This document shows positions 46,536 to 57,475 of a stretch of DNA of 64,000 nt, piece after piece. Numbering within the stretch: the first letter of the stretch is position 1; the number at the start of each line of letters is the position of its first letter. Under the pieces are notes generated by a model. That model did not search any database. It was not told the DNA's origin and saw only the letters and a list, made by a program, of their open reading frames with translations. The DNA is from Papio anubis (taxonomy: Eukaryota > Chordata > Mammalia > Primates > Cercopithecidae): assembly GCF_008728515.1 (NCBI RefSeq), contig NC_044980.1, positions 59,269,590 through 59,333,589 of the forward strand, read 5' to 3'. The position numbers and the translations under genes are program-made.

Positions 46536-48321
46536 CCACCAGGGCCAATGTTATATGTAGGTGAAAATAGGCAGCTGATGTTGGGATGATGAACCAGCAT
46601 AGAAAAGAACTGTCTGCCTTAAAATATTTTCCCTTTACCCTCCTTTTAGATTAAGATATTATCTTCAGATTTTGCTCTGAAAAGTAAATGTATCAGTAGA
46701 TAACATACAAGGATCAATTTTTATTACATGAACAATTAATGCCCATTATCTGTTCAGAATCTAGCAGGTCCATGAGGGAATAGGACACAGTCAGAGACTG
46801 TGAAGGCTGAAGATGATATGAAATAATCAGAGGGGGGTGTGTATGTGTGTCTGGGTGTGTGTGTGTATGTCTGGGTATGTCTGAGTGGGGTGAGATGGGA
46901 GAATCGGAGGACAGCTTGAGAGTGGAAGGCACCTATGGGAGGATGCTCTGAAAAAAAACCCGATATTTTCCCCAGAGATACACTTGCTTCCTATGTTGGC
47001 CTAGGGCGGCACCCATGAGACACCAATGAGAAAATAACATCTTTTAATTTTCAGATAAAGCCAAATTTTGCATGTAAGCTCTTCTGAGGTACTTTATTCT
47101 GTCTGACACAGTAAAAACATGTGCAGGCATCACTGATGCTGAGGCTAAGAATTTTGCATTTCCTTGTGTTACATAAGCCATATGGTTAGATCAACTCTTG
47201 CTCATCGACTAAATAAGTATTGAAAATGAAAACTAACTATCATTGTAAAGCGCTATGTACATACAAATTCTCTTTACTGTGATTCCAGAACTTGAAGTCG
47301 TTATTTTTATCTGATAATTACCTCCTGATATTTTGCCACTGACCCACATTACAAAGAAATCAAATCCAAATGCTATATTTAAAAATCAGATTTCATTGCA
47401 TTTTAAATTAATAGGGATGCAAGTAAAGTTAACTCATTAAGACATTTGATAGAGTTCACTTTTAGGCTTTCTTTTATTTCTAATCTATCTCTAAACTGTA
47501 TCCCTTTTATTTGATTTGTTTTATTCAACACATGCTATTTTAGTCGCATACAAAATAGAGTATTGTTTTATCAACTAGTTTTTCTCCCCTTAAAAACAAA
47601 AGTGATCGCGTTTTATCATTTATATATGTTTTATCATATTTAATAGAGGAAGACACAAGGACTTTAGAATAAACTTTAGAGCATAAGTTCAGCATTTATT
47701 TAGCTTTAGATTGTTAAGCATAATTAGTAGAATTTTATTACTTTTTTCATGACATTTTAATTTTTTCGTTAAAAACATTTGGTCTCTCGTAAATTAGCAA
47801 TAGCAAACAATAAAGGAAGAACCTTTAGACTGAGACAAAAAACCTTGATAAAAATAATTTGTAAATTGCTCTCTAATCATATTATACGAGGGCCCTAATA
47901 TTAAAGAGCTGTCTTACAACTGGTAATTGAATTGCTCTTGTCAGTTTCTCTAAAAACAAGCGTTTTTAATCTCTTCTTGCAGGCTAGGAGATTCTTATGG
48001 TTTAAATATATTTTGGAAATTTGTTCCAACAGCTCAATTGAAGATGTCTGATATTTTCAATTATGTAAAGCATTTATGATTTTAAGCTCCCGGCAGAACT
48101 CTGCTGCTGAAGGGGGAAAAAATTAAGAACTGTTAGTCAGAAAGAGACTTACATAAGAACTGTCACATTGGTCATTGGTTTCAAAGCAGGAAGTCCTATA
48201 TTTTAGAATCAAGGCTTTAAGGAATCTTTATTGAGCATTTTTCCCTCTCGGAGCTGAGACAAATGGCTGATGAGTGAAATCTTGAGAATGTTCACAGCTT
48301 TTCTCTTTCATTCTGTTGCAG
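46536..48321. other. no recognised repeat; (GT)n tract
   Basis: GT/GGGT-rich microsatellite at about 46832-46895. The interval from about 46900 to the candidate exon at 48322 has no repeat that I recognise. Confidence 0.5.
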
Positions 48322-48452
48322 CCCGGAAGATGGTGAGATCCATCCAGAAATCTGTCGGCTTTACATCCAGCTGCAGTGCTGTTTAGAAATGTATACCACA
48401 GAGATGCTAAAATCCATATGTCTGCTGGGGTCTCTTCAGTTTCATCGAAAAG
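48322..48452 (+). CDS. candidate internal coding exon, product not recognised
   Basis: A 131-nt segment lies between a strong acceptor (pyrimidine-rich tract ending ttcattctgttgcag, AG at 48320-48321) and a donor (AAAAG|gtatct, GT at 48453-48454). The frame starting at 48323 is open across the whole segment: 43 codons opening PEDGEIHPEICRLYIQLQCC and closing GSLQFHRK, with an extra base at each end. In that frame the predicted peptide has four Cys and could form helices. A second frame (from 48324) runs 20 codons to a stop at 48384-48386, so a terminal exon is an alternative. A 107-codon minus-strand frame also spans the site, which weakens the case. I do not recognise the protein. The surroundings lack recognisable repeats, as around a conserved exon. 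Confidence 0.45.
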
Positions 48453-48879
48453 GTATCTACGTTTAATCTTGCCGGAAACACTGAGGAATGTTGAACAAAA
48501 GCTAGTCTTTGGCAAAGTGTCCATATATACCATATGCCTATCTATACGCAATTAGAATGAATTTAAATGTTCAGGAAATGCTTGCTATATAAATAGGTAA
48601 GAAGTCTATATCAGTACTATTAAGTGTATACTAACACGGATTGTTCTGAACAGAAATTAGGGCAGCAACAGTTCTCAAATTTATTATTTTAGCTGTTGTG
48701 AACATGACTTTTGTTAGATTCAGCATAAACAGCAAGGTATGTACTGATTTTACTAGGGGAGTAAATGCTATCCAAGACTGCTATTTTCCTAAATGAATTA
48801 TGTTGCAAGAAGACAAATTACATAGTGTCCCAAAGATTTAAAAATAGAGGGAACTCCATAAATAACAGGGAGGTTAGTA

Positions 48880-49340
48880 ATAGATAACCTCATTTTCTGG
48901 CTTAAACCATAAAGGAAATAAGGACTGTACCCTCCAGAGGTTAGTCATGGCTTCAGCATGATTTCATCAGACTTCCAGCTCCCATTCTGAATGATGCTCT
49001 GCCTTCTGGGTGTTGGCTTTACCCTCAAGCTGGCTTCCCTCACATTAGCAAACTGCAACAGTTGCAGTCATCACATCTGGTACTGTCCACTAAGAGAGCG
49101 AACTTCTCCCAACTACAGAGAAAAAGTTCTGAGCTTCATTCTGCTTGGACCAGGTTTATGCCTAAACCAATCACTGTAGACAGTGGGGAGGAATCCACTG
49201 ACTGGTTAAGGCAATCAAGGCCCATTCCTGGAGCTAGGGGGTGGAGTCAGCCCCACCCAACCAGTGGATATTCTGTGATGGGAGACAGTGGAATGGGAAG
49301 GATGCCACAGAGGAAGTCAAAAGTATCCATCACCAGAAGA
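48880..49340 (+). repeat. medium-reiterated ancient repeat, second copy
   Basis: aaaccaatcactgtagacag, cattcctggagctagggggt and ggagtcagccccacccaacc match the right half of the unnamed family also seen at 18112-18622. The left boundary is uncertain. Confidence 0.45.
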
Positions 49341-49349
49341 TTCAATCTG

Positions 49350-49425
49350 TATTTTCTTCATTAATTCATTGAACAATAATTTATTGGAAACTTCTAGAAT
49401 ACAGTGTTTTTGTGCTTGAGCTCAG
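49350..49425 (-). mobile_element. possible L2 3' fragment, antisense
   Basis: ttaattcattgaacaataat and ttattggaaacttctagaat resemble the antisense L2 terminus; very short. Confidence 0.4.
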
Positions 49426-49680
49426 GAGAATGGTAGAGGGTGGGCTGTGCATAGAAGGTAATCCTTGCCTATGATTTAAATTCAGAGATAGAAAAGGCCA
49501 GAGAACTTAGAAATACTCAGGGAAAATCTTAGGGTTCTGAAGTTAGGGTTCAGTTAGGGAAGGAAACAGAAAGATATTTCATATGAAGAAGCAATTAAAG
49601 GAAAGATTTGAAATCAAATAAGCATTGCAATTTGGAGGAAACTAAAGGACATGATGAAATACTTGTAAAAACCAAATCTT

Positions 49681-49977
49681 GACCGAGCACAGTGGCTCAC
49701 GCCTGTGATCCCAGCACTTTGGGAGGCCGAGGCAGGCGGATCACGAGTTCAGGAGATCAAGACCATCCTGGTTAACATGGTGAAACTCTGTCTCTACTAA
49801 AACTACAAAAACAAAATTAGCCAGGTGTGGTGGCGGGTGCCTGTAATCCCAGCTACTCGGGAGGCTGAGGCAGGAGAATAGCGTGAACCCGGGAGGCGGA
49901 GCTTGCAGTGAGCCAAGATCTCACCACTGCACTCCACCCTAGGTGACAGAGCGACACTCAAAAATAATAATAATAAT
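49681..49977 (+). mobile_element. Alu (AluY/Sc-like), full length
   Basis: Both arms with Y-like features: ggagatcaagaccatcctgg, aatagcgtgaacccgggagg and cggagcttgcagtgagccaa. The tail is replaced by (AAT)n at about 49960-49977. Confidence 0.93.
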
Positions 49978-50919
49978 TTTGTGTACACATATACATATGC
50001 ACACAGGTGAACTAAAAACAAGATCCTACTACATTGCTCCAGAGGCAGGAGAACATTTTTCCCAATATGTGAATATTATGTCTTTCTCCTTTTGCCTTCT
50101 GACGGCTGATTTTGCAAGGGTTTCCATCTTTACTTCTGTTATTAATATATGAGAGATTAGCTCCTTGATACTCCTAATGCCTGATCAGGAAATTGAATAC
50201 TCAGACACACTCATGACATCCAAACTGATGTCATAGGCCTGATGTCTTTCTCTCTCTGTCTCTCTCTGACACACGCACACACAAACATGTACATGCATTC
50301 ACACACAAACACACATACAGAGTAGTATTTTCATTCTTTCTAATGACTGCGTAGGCAAGGGATAGGTAGTTTTATTCCCAGGTCTGCACTGGCTGCACCT
50401 GCAGGATTTCATGCCTTGTTGCCACTGGGATCTTCCTTGCTGACGGCATGTCCTTAACACCCGGTGATCTCTACTCCCACTCCTGCTGTAGCTCCTCGAT
50501 TTGCCACCTGGTCTCCTTCTGCCATCCACTCCTACTTTTTGTCTTTTCACAACTGATTTTTGAAAAGGCAACAACAACTCCTCTCTGCTAGCTCTCTGTT
50601 TATAAGTAAAGGGGATTTCCCCATCCAGACTGCTTTCTTGTTGCATTTGGTCATTTCATGCAAATGAAATGCAATCACCTCTTAACTGAGCAGCTCCTTC
50701 GGTCTTCACTGCCTCCTGTCTACACTGTCAGTTTCTGCTCTGCTTCTTTCTCTGCCTATTTTTAAAAAATAATCAAATAAACTGCTGCCGCCTGCTCTAG
50801 TGCCTAAACTTCCATGTACAACTCATAAAAAGAAAATGTCTGATAGTATCTTTGATTTCTCCCCCATGTAGGATTAAGTGTCCACTTGGATTTCTATCTT
50901 CTAAAATCATTATTGTTTA
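49978..50919. other. no recognised gene; CT/CA microsatellite
   Basis: (CT)n then (CA)n tracts at about 50248-50325. A 115-codon minus frame (50299-50646) is rich in Arg/Ser/Gly and partly low-complexity; no domain seen. Confidence 0.45.
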
Positions 50920-51075
50920 AAGTGTAATCCTTAGAAAACCTGCTTCAAAATTATCCAGGATGCTGGATAAACATGCAGATGCCTGGATCCTATCCAAGGA
51001 CCTACTGAATTCAAGTCTCTGAGGGCACTCCAGGTGATTCTGAAACACATTGAGGATTAAGAACTGCTCCTCTAC
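50920..51075 (+). mobile_element. MER5A-like hAT-Charlie fragment
   Basis: gtaatccttagaaaacctgc, gcagatgcctggatcctatc, ctccaggtgattctgaaaca and ggattaagaactgctcc follow MER5A order with strong divergence. Confidence 0.55.
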
Positions 51076-51341
51076 CCTTTGAGACCAAAAAAATGTAAAT
51101 CACACCCCACCCTCCGTAAGAATAAAAGGAAAAACTTCCAAGCCCTTACCATGCCATTCTGCTTTGCTACCGTCTACTCCCCGAAGTGTACACTTTCAAT
51201 GTGACTTTATGTGTTCTTCTTTCTCCCCCATGCTGATGAAAAGCAAATACAAAAGGGGCAGGTGCCCCGATGAGTGTGATCTGTGTGATGACTCATACAG
51301 TGCCTTGTCTACAGGAACTGGGGATGTGACCATTGAAATAG

Positions 51342-51465
51342 GCAGTGGTTCTCAAAGTGCAGCCCCTGAACTAACAGCATCGGTGTCCAAATCATTTGTT
51401 AGAATTGCAAATTCTTAGTCCTCACCCCAGACATACCAAATCAGAAACACCTCTAAAGTTACTTT
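51342..51465 (-). mobile_element. MER5A-like fragment, reverse orientation
   Basis: cagtggttctcaaagtgcag, ccctgaactaacagcatcgg, gttagaattgcaaattctta and caaatcagaaacacctct match the MER5A reverse complement, including its terminal inverted repeat. Confidence 0.75.
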
Positions 51466-51778
51466 TTTTACTGCTGGAAAAGAATAAAATAAGTCATTGA
51501 GATATTTCTCCAACTGAATATGTGTATAACCCTTGATCACCATCTGTAGCCAGCAAACCATAATTCTTTACTCTTTTTGGAAGTATGCATATACCCTACA
51601 CTCCTGGCAAGTCTCTTGTGTTTCCAGAATGCAAGTCCAAGAACTAGCTGTCCTATAGACCGTTACCTTTCTCTTGGTACCAGTAGAGTTAAGGCAATGA
51701 GGAGGAGGAGACTACTTTATTGGTGACAAATTATCAATTAATACAGGAGTAAAGAAAATAGTAACATGTAGGCTTAAG
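51466..51778. other. no recognised feature
   Basis: Short single-copy stretch before an Alu. Confidence 0.5.
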
Positions 51779-51790
51779 AAATCTATTGAA

Positions 51791-52084
51791 GGCTGGGCAC
51801 AGTGGCTCACATATGTAATCCCAGTACTACAGGAGGCCGAGACGGGCGGATCACAAGGTCAGGTGCTCAAGACCAGCCTGACCAACATGGTGAAACCCTG
51901 TCTCTACTAAAAACACAAAACTTAGCTGGGCGTGGTGGCGTGTGCCTATAATCCCAACTACTCAGGAGGCTGACGCAGGAGAATCACTTGAACCCAGGAG
52001 GTGGAGGTTGCAGTGAGCTGAGACCATGCCACTGTACTCCAGCCTGGGCAACAGAGCAAGACTCCATCTCAAAAAAAGAAAAGG

Positions 52085-52120
<36 letters not shown>
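51791..52120 (+). mobile_element. Alu (AluS-like), full length, (AAAAC)n tail
   Basis: Complete dimer followed by a tail expanded to (AAAAC)n. Flanks tattgaa (51784-51790 and 52124-52130) suggest a target-site duplication. Confidence 0.95.
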
Positions 52121-52124
<4 letters not shown>

Positions 52125-52294
52125 ATTGAAGGTGGAGATAAGTCACTAGTAATAAGCATGAAAGAAAATATCATTAAACCAGAGAAAATAAAGTGCTAGC
52201 AAACATATGCCTGAAAATATACACTAGACAAATTTCCTGAAAATTTCTGGAAGGACAAATAAAATATTAGCTTTGGGGGAGGGATGATTACTTT

Positions 52295-53157
52295 TTATAT
52301 ATATATATATATACTTTAAGTTCTAGGGTACATTTGCATAACGTGCAGGTTTGTTACATATGTATACTTGTGCCATGTTGCTGTGCTGCACCCATCAACT
52401 CGTCAGCACCCATCAACTCGTCATTTACATCAGGTATAACTCCCAATGCAATCCCTCCCCCCTTCCCTCTCCCCGTGATAGGCCCCGGTGTGTGATGTTC
52501 CCCTTGCCGAATCCAAGTGATCTCATTGTTCAGTTCCCACCTATGAGTGAGAACATGCGGTGTTCGGTTTTCTGTTCTTGCGATAGTTTGCTAAGAATGA
52601 TGGTTTCCAGCTGCATCCATGTCCCTACAAAGGACACAAACTCATCCTTTTTGATGGCTGCATAGTATTCTATGGTGTATATGTGCCACATTTTCTTAAT
52701 CCAGTCTGTCACTGATGGACATTTGGGTTGATTCCAAGTCTTTGCTATTGTGAATAGTGCCACAATAAACATACGTGTGCATGTGTCTTTATAGCAGCAT
52801 GATTTATAATCCTTTGGGTATATACCCAGTAATGGGATGGCTGGGCCATATGGTACTTCTAGTTCTAGATCCTTGAGGAATAGCCATACTGTTTTCCATA
52901 ATGGTTGAACTAGTCTACAATCCCACCAACAGTGTAAAAGTGTTCCTATTTCTCCACATCCTCTCCAGCACCTGTTGTTTCCTGACTTTTTAATGATTGC
53001 CATTCTAACTGGTGTGAGATGGTATCTCATTGTGGTTTTGATTTGCATTTCTCTGATGGCCAGTGATGATGAGCATTTTTTCATGTGTCTGTTGGCTGTA
53101 TGAATGTCCTCTTTTGAGAAATGTCTATTCATATCCTTTGCCCGCTTTTGGATGGGG
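52295..53157 (-). mobile_element. L1PA-type L1, 5'-truncated, antisense
   Basis: On the minus strand the last part of ORF2 is open for 200 codons (53132 to 52530), followed by the 3' UTR and a (TA)n-interrupted tail at 52295-52315. The readable peptide holds the familiar ORF2 C-terminal features (CWWDCRLVQPLWKTVW, YYAAIKKDEFVSFVGTW). There is no reverse transcriptase or endonuclease domain, so it cannot move itself. The repeat tgattacttt (52285-52294 and 53158-53167) marks a target-site duplication. The 3' UTR contains an 18-base internal duplication. Confidence 0.95.
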
Positions 53158-53167
53158 TGATTACTTT

Positions 53168-54324
53168 AAAGAAATCATTTTTTAATTTTTTAGTTACATA
53201 TTTGTATGACACATCCTTTCTATTTCTTCTCACCATTAATATCTTTATTACACCTAAGGGATTAATACTATCTTAATACTTTAGACTCCTGGCTTGTTTG
53301 TATTGTGTGCTAATTCATATTCCCACCATCAAGATAGCACAGAAAATGTCAGCTGGTGCCACTAGATTTTGTTCATTCTTTGATATCATTGGAAACTGTA
53401 GAGCAACCTGTCTGCCCAGGAACCTCTAGTTAATACACAAGTATATGACTCTTTGGGAGGCCATGGTTAAAAGAATAAGAATACTTGGTTCCAGTGACCA
53501 CGAATAGCCAGAAATGAGTTGAGGTAGAGATAGGTCCATAGACCACAACCCAAGAGTATTAAACTATAACAGAAGAGTCAGACAAATTAAGAGACATAAC
53601 ATGTATCTTGGAACCCTTGAAGCTTGGAGCACCTACTCATAAAAGTAGACAGAAAGGAGTCAAGTAGCCTTACTACCAATAAGAAGTGAGAAAACTTACT
53701 ACCACTGGAGAGAAAGGCAGACCAATGCTTCATCTTCATAAAAACAGGAAATGGGGAAGGAATGGGGAGGAAGGCTATGCTAATATGACTTAAGGCCCTG
53801 AGTCAAGATGCATGATTAAGGAAAAATATGTATAGACTCAAAATGAGCAGTGCATTAAGAATTGAGATGTAGGTGATTCCAAATTTCAGGCAAGGTGGTG
53901 GAGGTAGCAGGAGAAAGCATGGATCAAGAAATTAGTCTCCTTCTCCCAGAACTAATATAAATCCATATAAATAGGTATATAAAATATAAATACACATATA
54001 TTTATTTAATTTTATATGTTGTATCTTAGCAAAAATGACCATTTTCCCAATGGAAAGAAGACTTTTTACTGAGATTTAAGATGGCAGACTAGTTTTTGCA
54101 AGATAATACACTCATAACCAAACAGTGGTACCTCTGGCATGGCCTCAGGCTAGGGATTGAGTCTGTCTGGCTGACCTCACTAAATGCCTTTCTTTGAGAA
54201 ATAAAATAGTCCCCAGAGTTTTAGGGGAATTATGGCTCACATTCTAATCTGTAACACTTGAAATCTCTTTCTGCATAGAATCTCTATCTGGTTTGTTTCT
54301 TTTAATGCTATAATAGAAACTGGA
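53168..54324. other. no recognised feature
   Basis: 1.15 kb single-copy-like DNA. No gene signal. Confidence 0.5.
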
Positions 54325-54627
54325 GGCCAGGTGTGGTGGATCATACCTGCAATCCTAGCACTTTGGGAGGCTGAAGTAGGAGGATCACTTGAGCTCAGGA
54401 ATTTGAGACCAGCCTGGGCAACATGGTGAGACCCTGTTTCTACAAAAAATACAAAAATTAGCCAGGTGTGGTGGTACGTACCTGTACTCCCAGCTACTTG
54501 GGAGGCTGAGGTGGGAGGATTGCTTGAAGTGGGACACAGAGACTGTAGCAAGCCAAGATCACACCACTGCACACCAGCCTAGGTGACACAGCAAGACCCC
54601 ATCTCAAAATATAAACAAAACAAAAAC
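54325..54627 (+). mobile_element. Alu (AluJ/S-like), full length
   Basis: Complete dimer with a diverged right arm (ttgcttgaagtgggacacag) and tail. Flank aaactgg at 54317-54323 and 54624-54630 is a probable duplication. Confidence 0.93.
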
Positions 54628-56414
54628 TGGTATTTTAATCCATTATGCAAGCTACACTATTTTCCCTCTGTGTGAGTACTAAAAGTTTGCCATTCCCCTC
54701 TTCTTCAGCATTTCTTTTCCATCAAAAAAAAAAAAGGGATTGCAACTGAGTCACTAAATTTGGCTCTATATGAGAGTCTCTAGTCAATTTTTTATTAGGA
54801 TGAGATACTGAAACCAAACTGTTTCACATTTATCTATACATTTAATTTGTTTTTATGTCTATCCACCTCCCTGGCTGCCACCAGAAGTTCAGATAGAATT
54901 GTGTATCTCACTTAGTTGTACTACTGTATTGAGTAGTCATGAGTTTACTCTTTGGAGAGAAGGGGCACACAAGGTCACTGCAAGGGTTAAGAATATAGTT
55001 TCTTTCTGGGAAAAACAAGCCTCAAATAACTGTAAAGCTCCTGCAGTGAGCCTGAATTTAGTAATGAAGATTTTCCTTCTCTCCCAATTAAGCAACGTGT
55101 AACTATCTTTCTAGTCCTTAGCAAAATCGTCAATGGATTTTCATGTTTATTTCATGCACCATGCTTCTGAAATTTTGCTGTCTCATAAGTCTGATTGGTA
55201 CAATCTACTTGGAAATCTTTTTTACTTTGCAAGAAGATCCTGTTGCCAAAGAAATGAAGAAAAACATTACTAAAGTGATTTTCTTTTTTTATGGCCAGCA
55301 AAATGAAAGTAAATTACAGTAATGTGAGGTAAAATCTACATATAATAAACACTACTGAGTTATATCAGGTAGAGAGTGGTTCTGAAAAACTTTGTTTGTT
55401 TTAAGAAGGTGACAGATGGGAATAATTTTAGTCATCTTGTAGTTTCATATTCTAACACTTTAAGTTGTAGATTGAAGCATTACTTGACAAAGTCTAATTT
55501 CTATGTTTATGGTGAAAAATAGTTGTTCTCACTTCTTCACAGTTAGTTAGGTAGGAAATCTTTTCCCATTACTGAGTCCATGTATCACATTGACCATTGA
55601 TGCCTGTTTTCTGCCACCAGATGAAAAGAGATTGCACGTTTCATTCACTTCATTGGCAGAAAGTGGAGCCAGGTTTCTAAGGGAATTGAATGATCCTGCC
55701 ATTTTGACCATGGTTTTCCTCTCTCTTGCTTTCTTTTCCCCATTCAATCAGTTGTGGCAACAGCCCCATTCTGAAAAGAGCAGAGATGACAGAACAGTCC
55801 AGTCCAGCTTCCCTCCACATGTGAACCTGCCCTTTCTATCTTTGTTCTCATTTTACCTTGCTCTGTCAGTGGTCCCCTTTGACTCTGCTTGTCCTCTCTG
55901 TCATAGCTTACAGCAAAATTGTCCCCAGGCCCTTTGAGGGTATACCATCCTCCCTCCCTCTCCCAAAGATGAGATGGGTTCTTTCCCCTGAAATGTGCTA
56001 CCATGGTAAATACAGAGATAAAAATATGCAGAGGAGATGTAATCACAAAAGGGAAATAATAGAGAAATGTTAAAAGTTGAAAAATCTCAATTCAGTATCT
56101 GCTGGGAGCTAAAAGCTCAAGATGCACTAATGAGAAATTAATGAACCATCTTCCAGCAAAATACAGGATGAACTCAAGACAAAGAATAAAATATGAGAAG
56201 TAAAAACTCCAATGTATTCAGCATTATATTAAGAAATGTAAAGGAGGTGATCCACACTTCAACAAAAGAAGCCAGCAACATAAAGACAGAAATAGAATAT
56301 AGCTGCCTTATTTCCTAATGGAATGAGGCAATTGATACTAAAATAGAACAATGGATTAGAAGAAATAAAGCTGAATAAATCTTAGACATGATTCAAATTC
56401 TAAGTGGAAACATG
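54628..56414. other. no recognised feature
   Basis: About 1.8 kb single-copy-like. Frames of 115 and 100 codons on opposite strands at 55590-56046 overlap and show no domain. Confidence 0.45.
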
Positions 56415-56506
56415 CATTCATTATTTGAAGAAATATTTATTATCTATCATATGTAAGGCACTGTTCTGAGTGGTAAGAGACTACAATGATTAAGACTGAA
56501 GAGGTA

Positions 56507-56772
56507 GGCCAGGCGCAGTGGCTCACTCCTGTAATCATAGTACTTTAGGAGGCCGAGGCAGGCAGATCCCTTGAGGTCAGGAGTTCCAGACCAGCCTGTC
56601 CAACATGGTGAAACCCCTGTCTCTAGTAAAAATACAAAAATTAGCCAGGTGTGGTGGCGGGTGCCTGTAATCCCAGCTACTCAGGATGCTGAGGCAGGAG
56701 AACTTCTTGAGCCCAGGAGGCAGAGGTTGCAGTGAGCCACGATGATGCCACTGCAATCCAACCTGGGCGAAA
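56507..56772 (+). mobile_element. Alu (AluS-like) lacking its 3' end and A-tail
   Basis: Starts at base 1 (ggccaggcgcagtggc) and stops at acctgggcga followed by only two or three extra A. An 11-base direct repeat, actgaagaggt, flanks it at 56495-56505 and 56774-56784. The site reads tt|aaga on the left, L1-endonuclease-like. Confidence 0.92.
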
Positions 56773-56814
56773 AACTGAAGAGGTTTCTGTTTCTTATGAA
56801 ATATATATTCTAAG

Positions 56815-56905
56815 GCAAAAGGAGAGAGGAGAAAGAGAGACAGACAGAGCAGAGGTAGGGGGAGGGAAAAGAAAGGGGGGGGGGAAGAAAGAACAGAAAT
56901 AAACA
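56815..56905. repeat. purine-rich (GA)n/(G)n tract
   Basis: Almost pure A/G strand including an uninterrupted G run of about 11 near 56874-56884. Confidence 0.9.
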
Positions 56906-57269
56906 ACTTTTCTAAAAGTTCCAAATACTAATAACTGCAATGAAAATAATTGAAATAGAATGGATGATGATGTAATAGAAAGTGACTGGGCGGCTACTTT
57001 GGAAGGGGTGGTCAAAGTTCTCTAAGGAGATAAAATTTAACCTGAGATTTAAAGGACAAGAAGGAAACAATTTCAAGAACATTCGTGTTACAGATGACCA
57101 GAACAGGCATGTAGTGTTTGAAGAATATAATCATAACTTACTTCTGAAACCCAAGGGTAATCTAAAGCCTTCTTCTACTCTATCTCCAGGTCTTCACATA
57201 CCAGTGAGTAGGACATTATTTGTCACATTTAGTCAATGTAGATGTTGGCTGAAGAATAGGATAATAACA

Positions 57270-57475
57270 ATGATCATAGCTTCCACTTACTGTGTACCTT
57301 CTACTCACTAGATGCATTATACATATCATCTCATTTTATCCTCATGTATATTTTCCCCATTTTACACATGAGGAACTCAAAGCTCAATGAGGTAAGTTGC
57401 CTAAGGCCACATAGCACATTTGTCTCACTACAAAGTTTGTGGTTGTTCCACTGCACTAGACCATTCTTACTAAGC
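57270..57475 (-). repeat. MIR SINE, antisense
   Basis: ccattttacacatgaggaac, taagttgcctaaggccacat and catctcattttatcctcatg. Confidence 0.8.

Larger units (their letters stand above)
56415..57090 (-). mobile_element. L2 LINE fragment, antisense, split by an Alu
   Basis: gcattcattatttgaagaaa, tatgtaaggcactgttctga then, beyond the Alu, agtgactgggcggctacttt, ggtggtcaaagttctctaag and taaaatttaacctgagattt match the same antisense L2 segment as the copies at 8.6 and 18.9 kb. Confidence 0.7.

Noticed and set aside
48228..48551. 107-codon minus-strand frame over the candidate exon
   Set aside because: No domain, no start or splice support; taken as a shadow of low-stop sequence. Kept in mind as an argument against the plus-strand exon.
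52530..53132. 200-codon minus-strand frame, longest in the window
   Set aside because: It is the C-terminal part of L1 ORF2 in a 5'-truncated L1, not a host gene.
55590..56046. Opposed 115- and 100-codon frames
   Set aside because: Mutually overlapping on opposite strands, no motif and no splice context.
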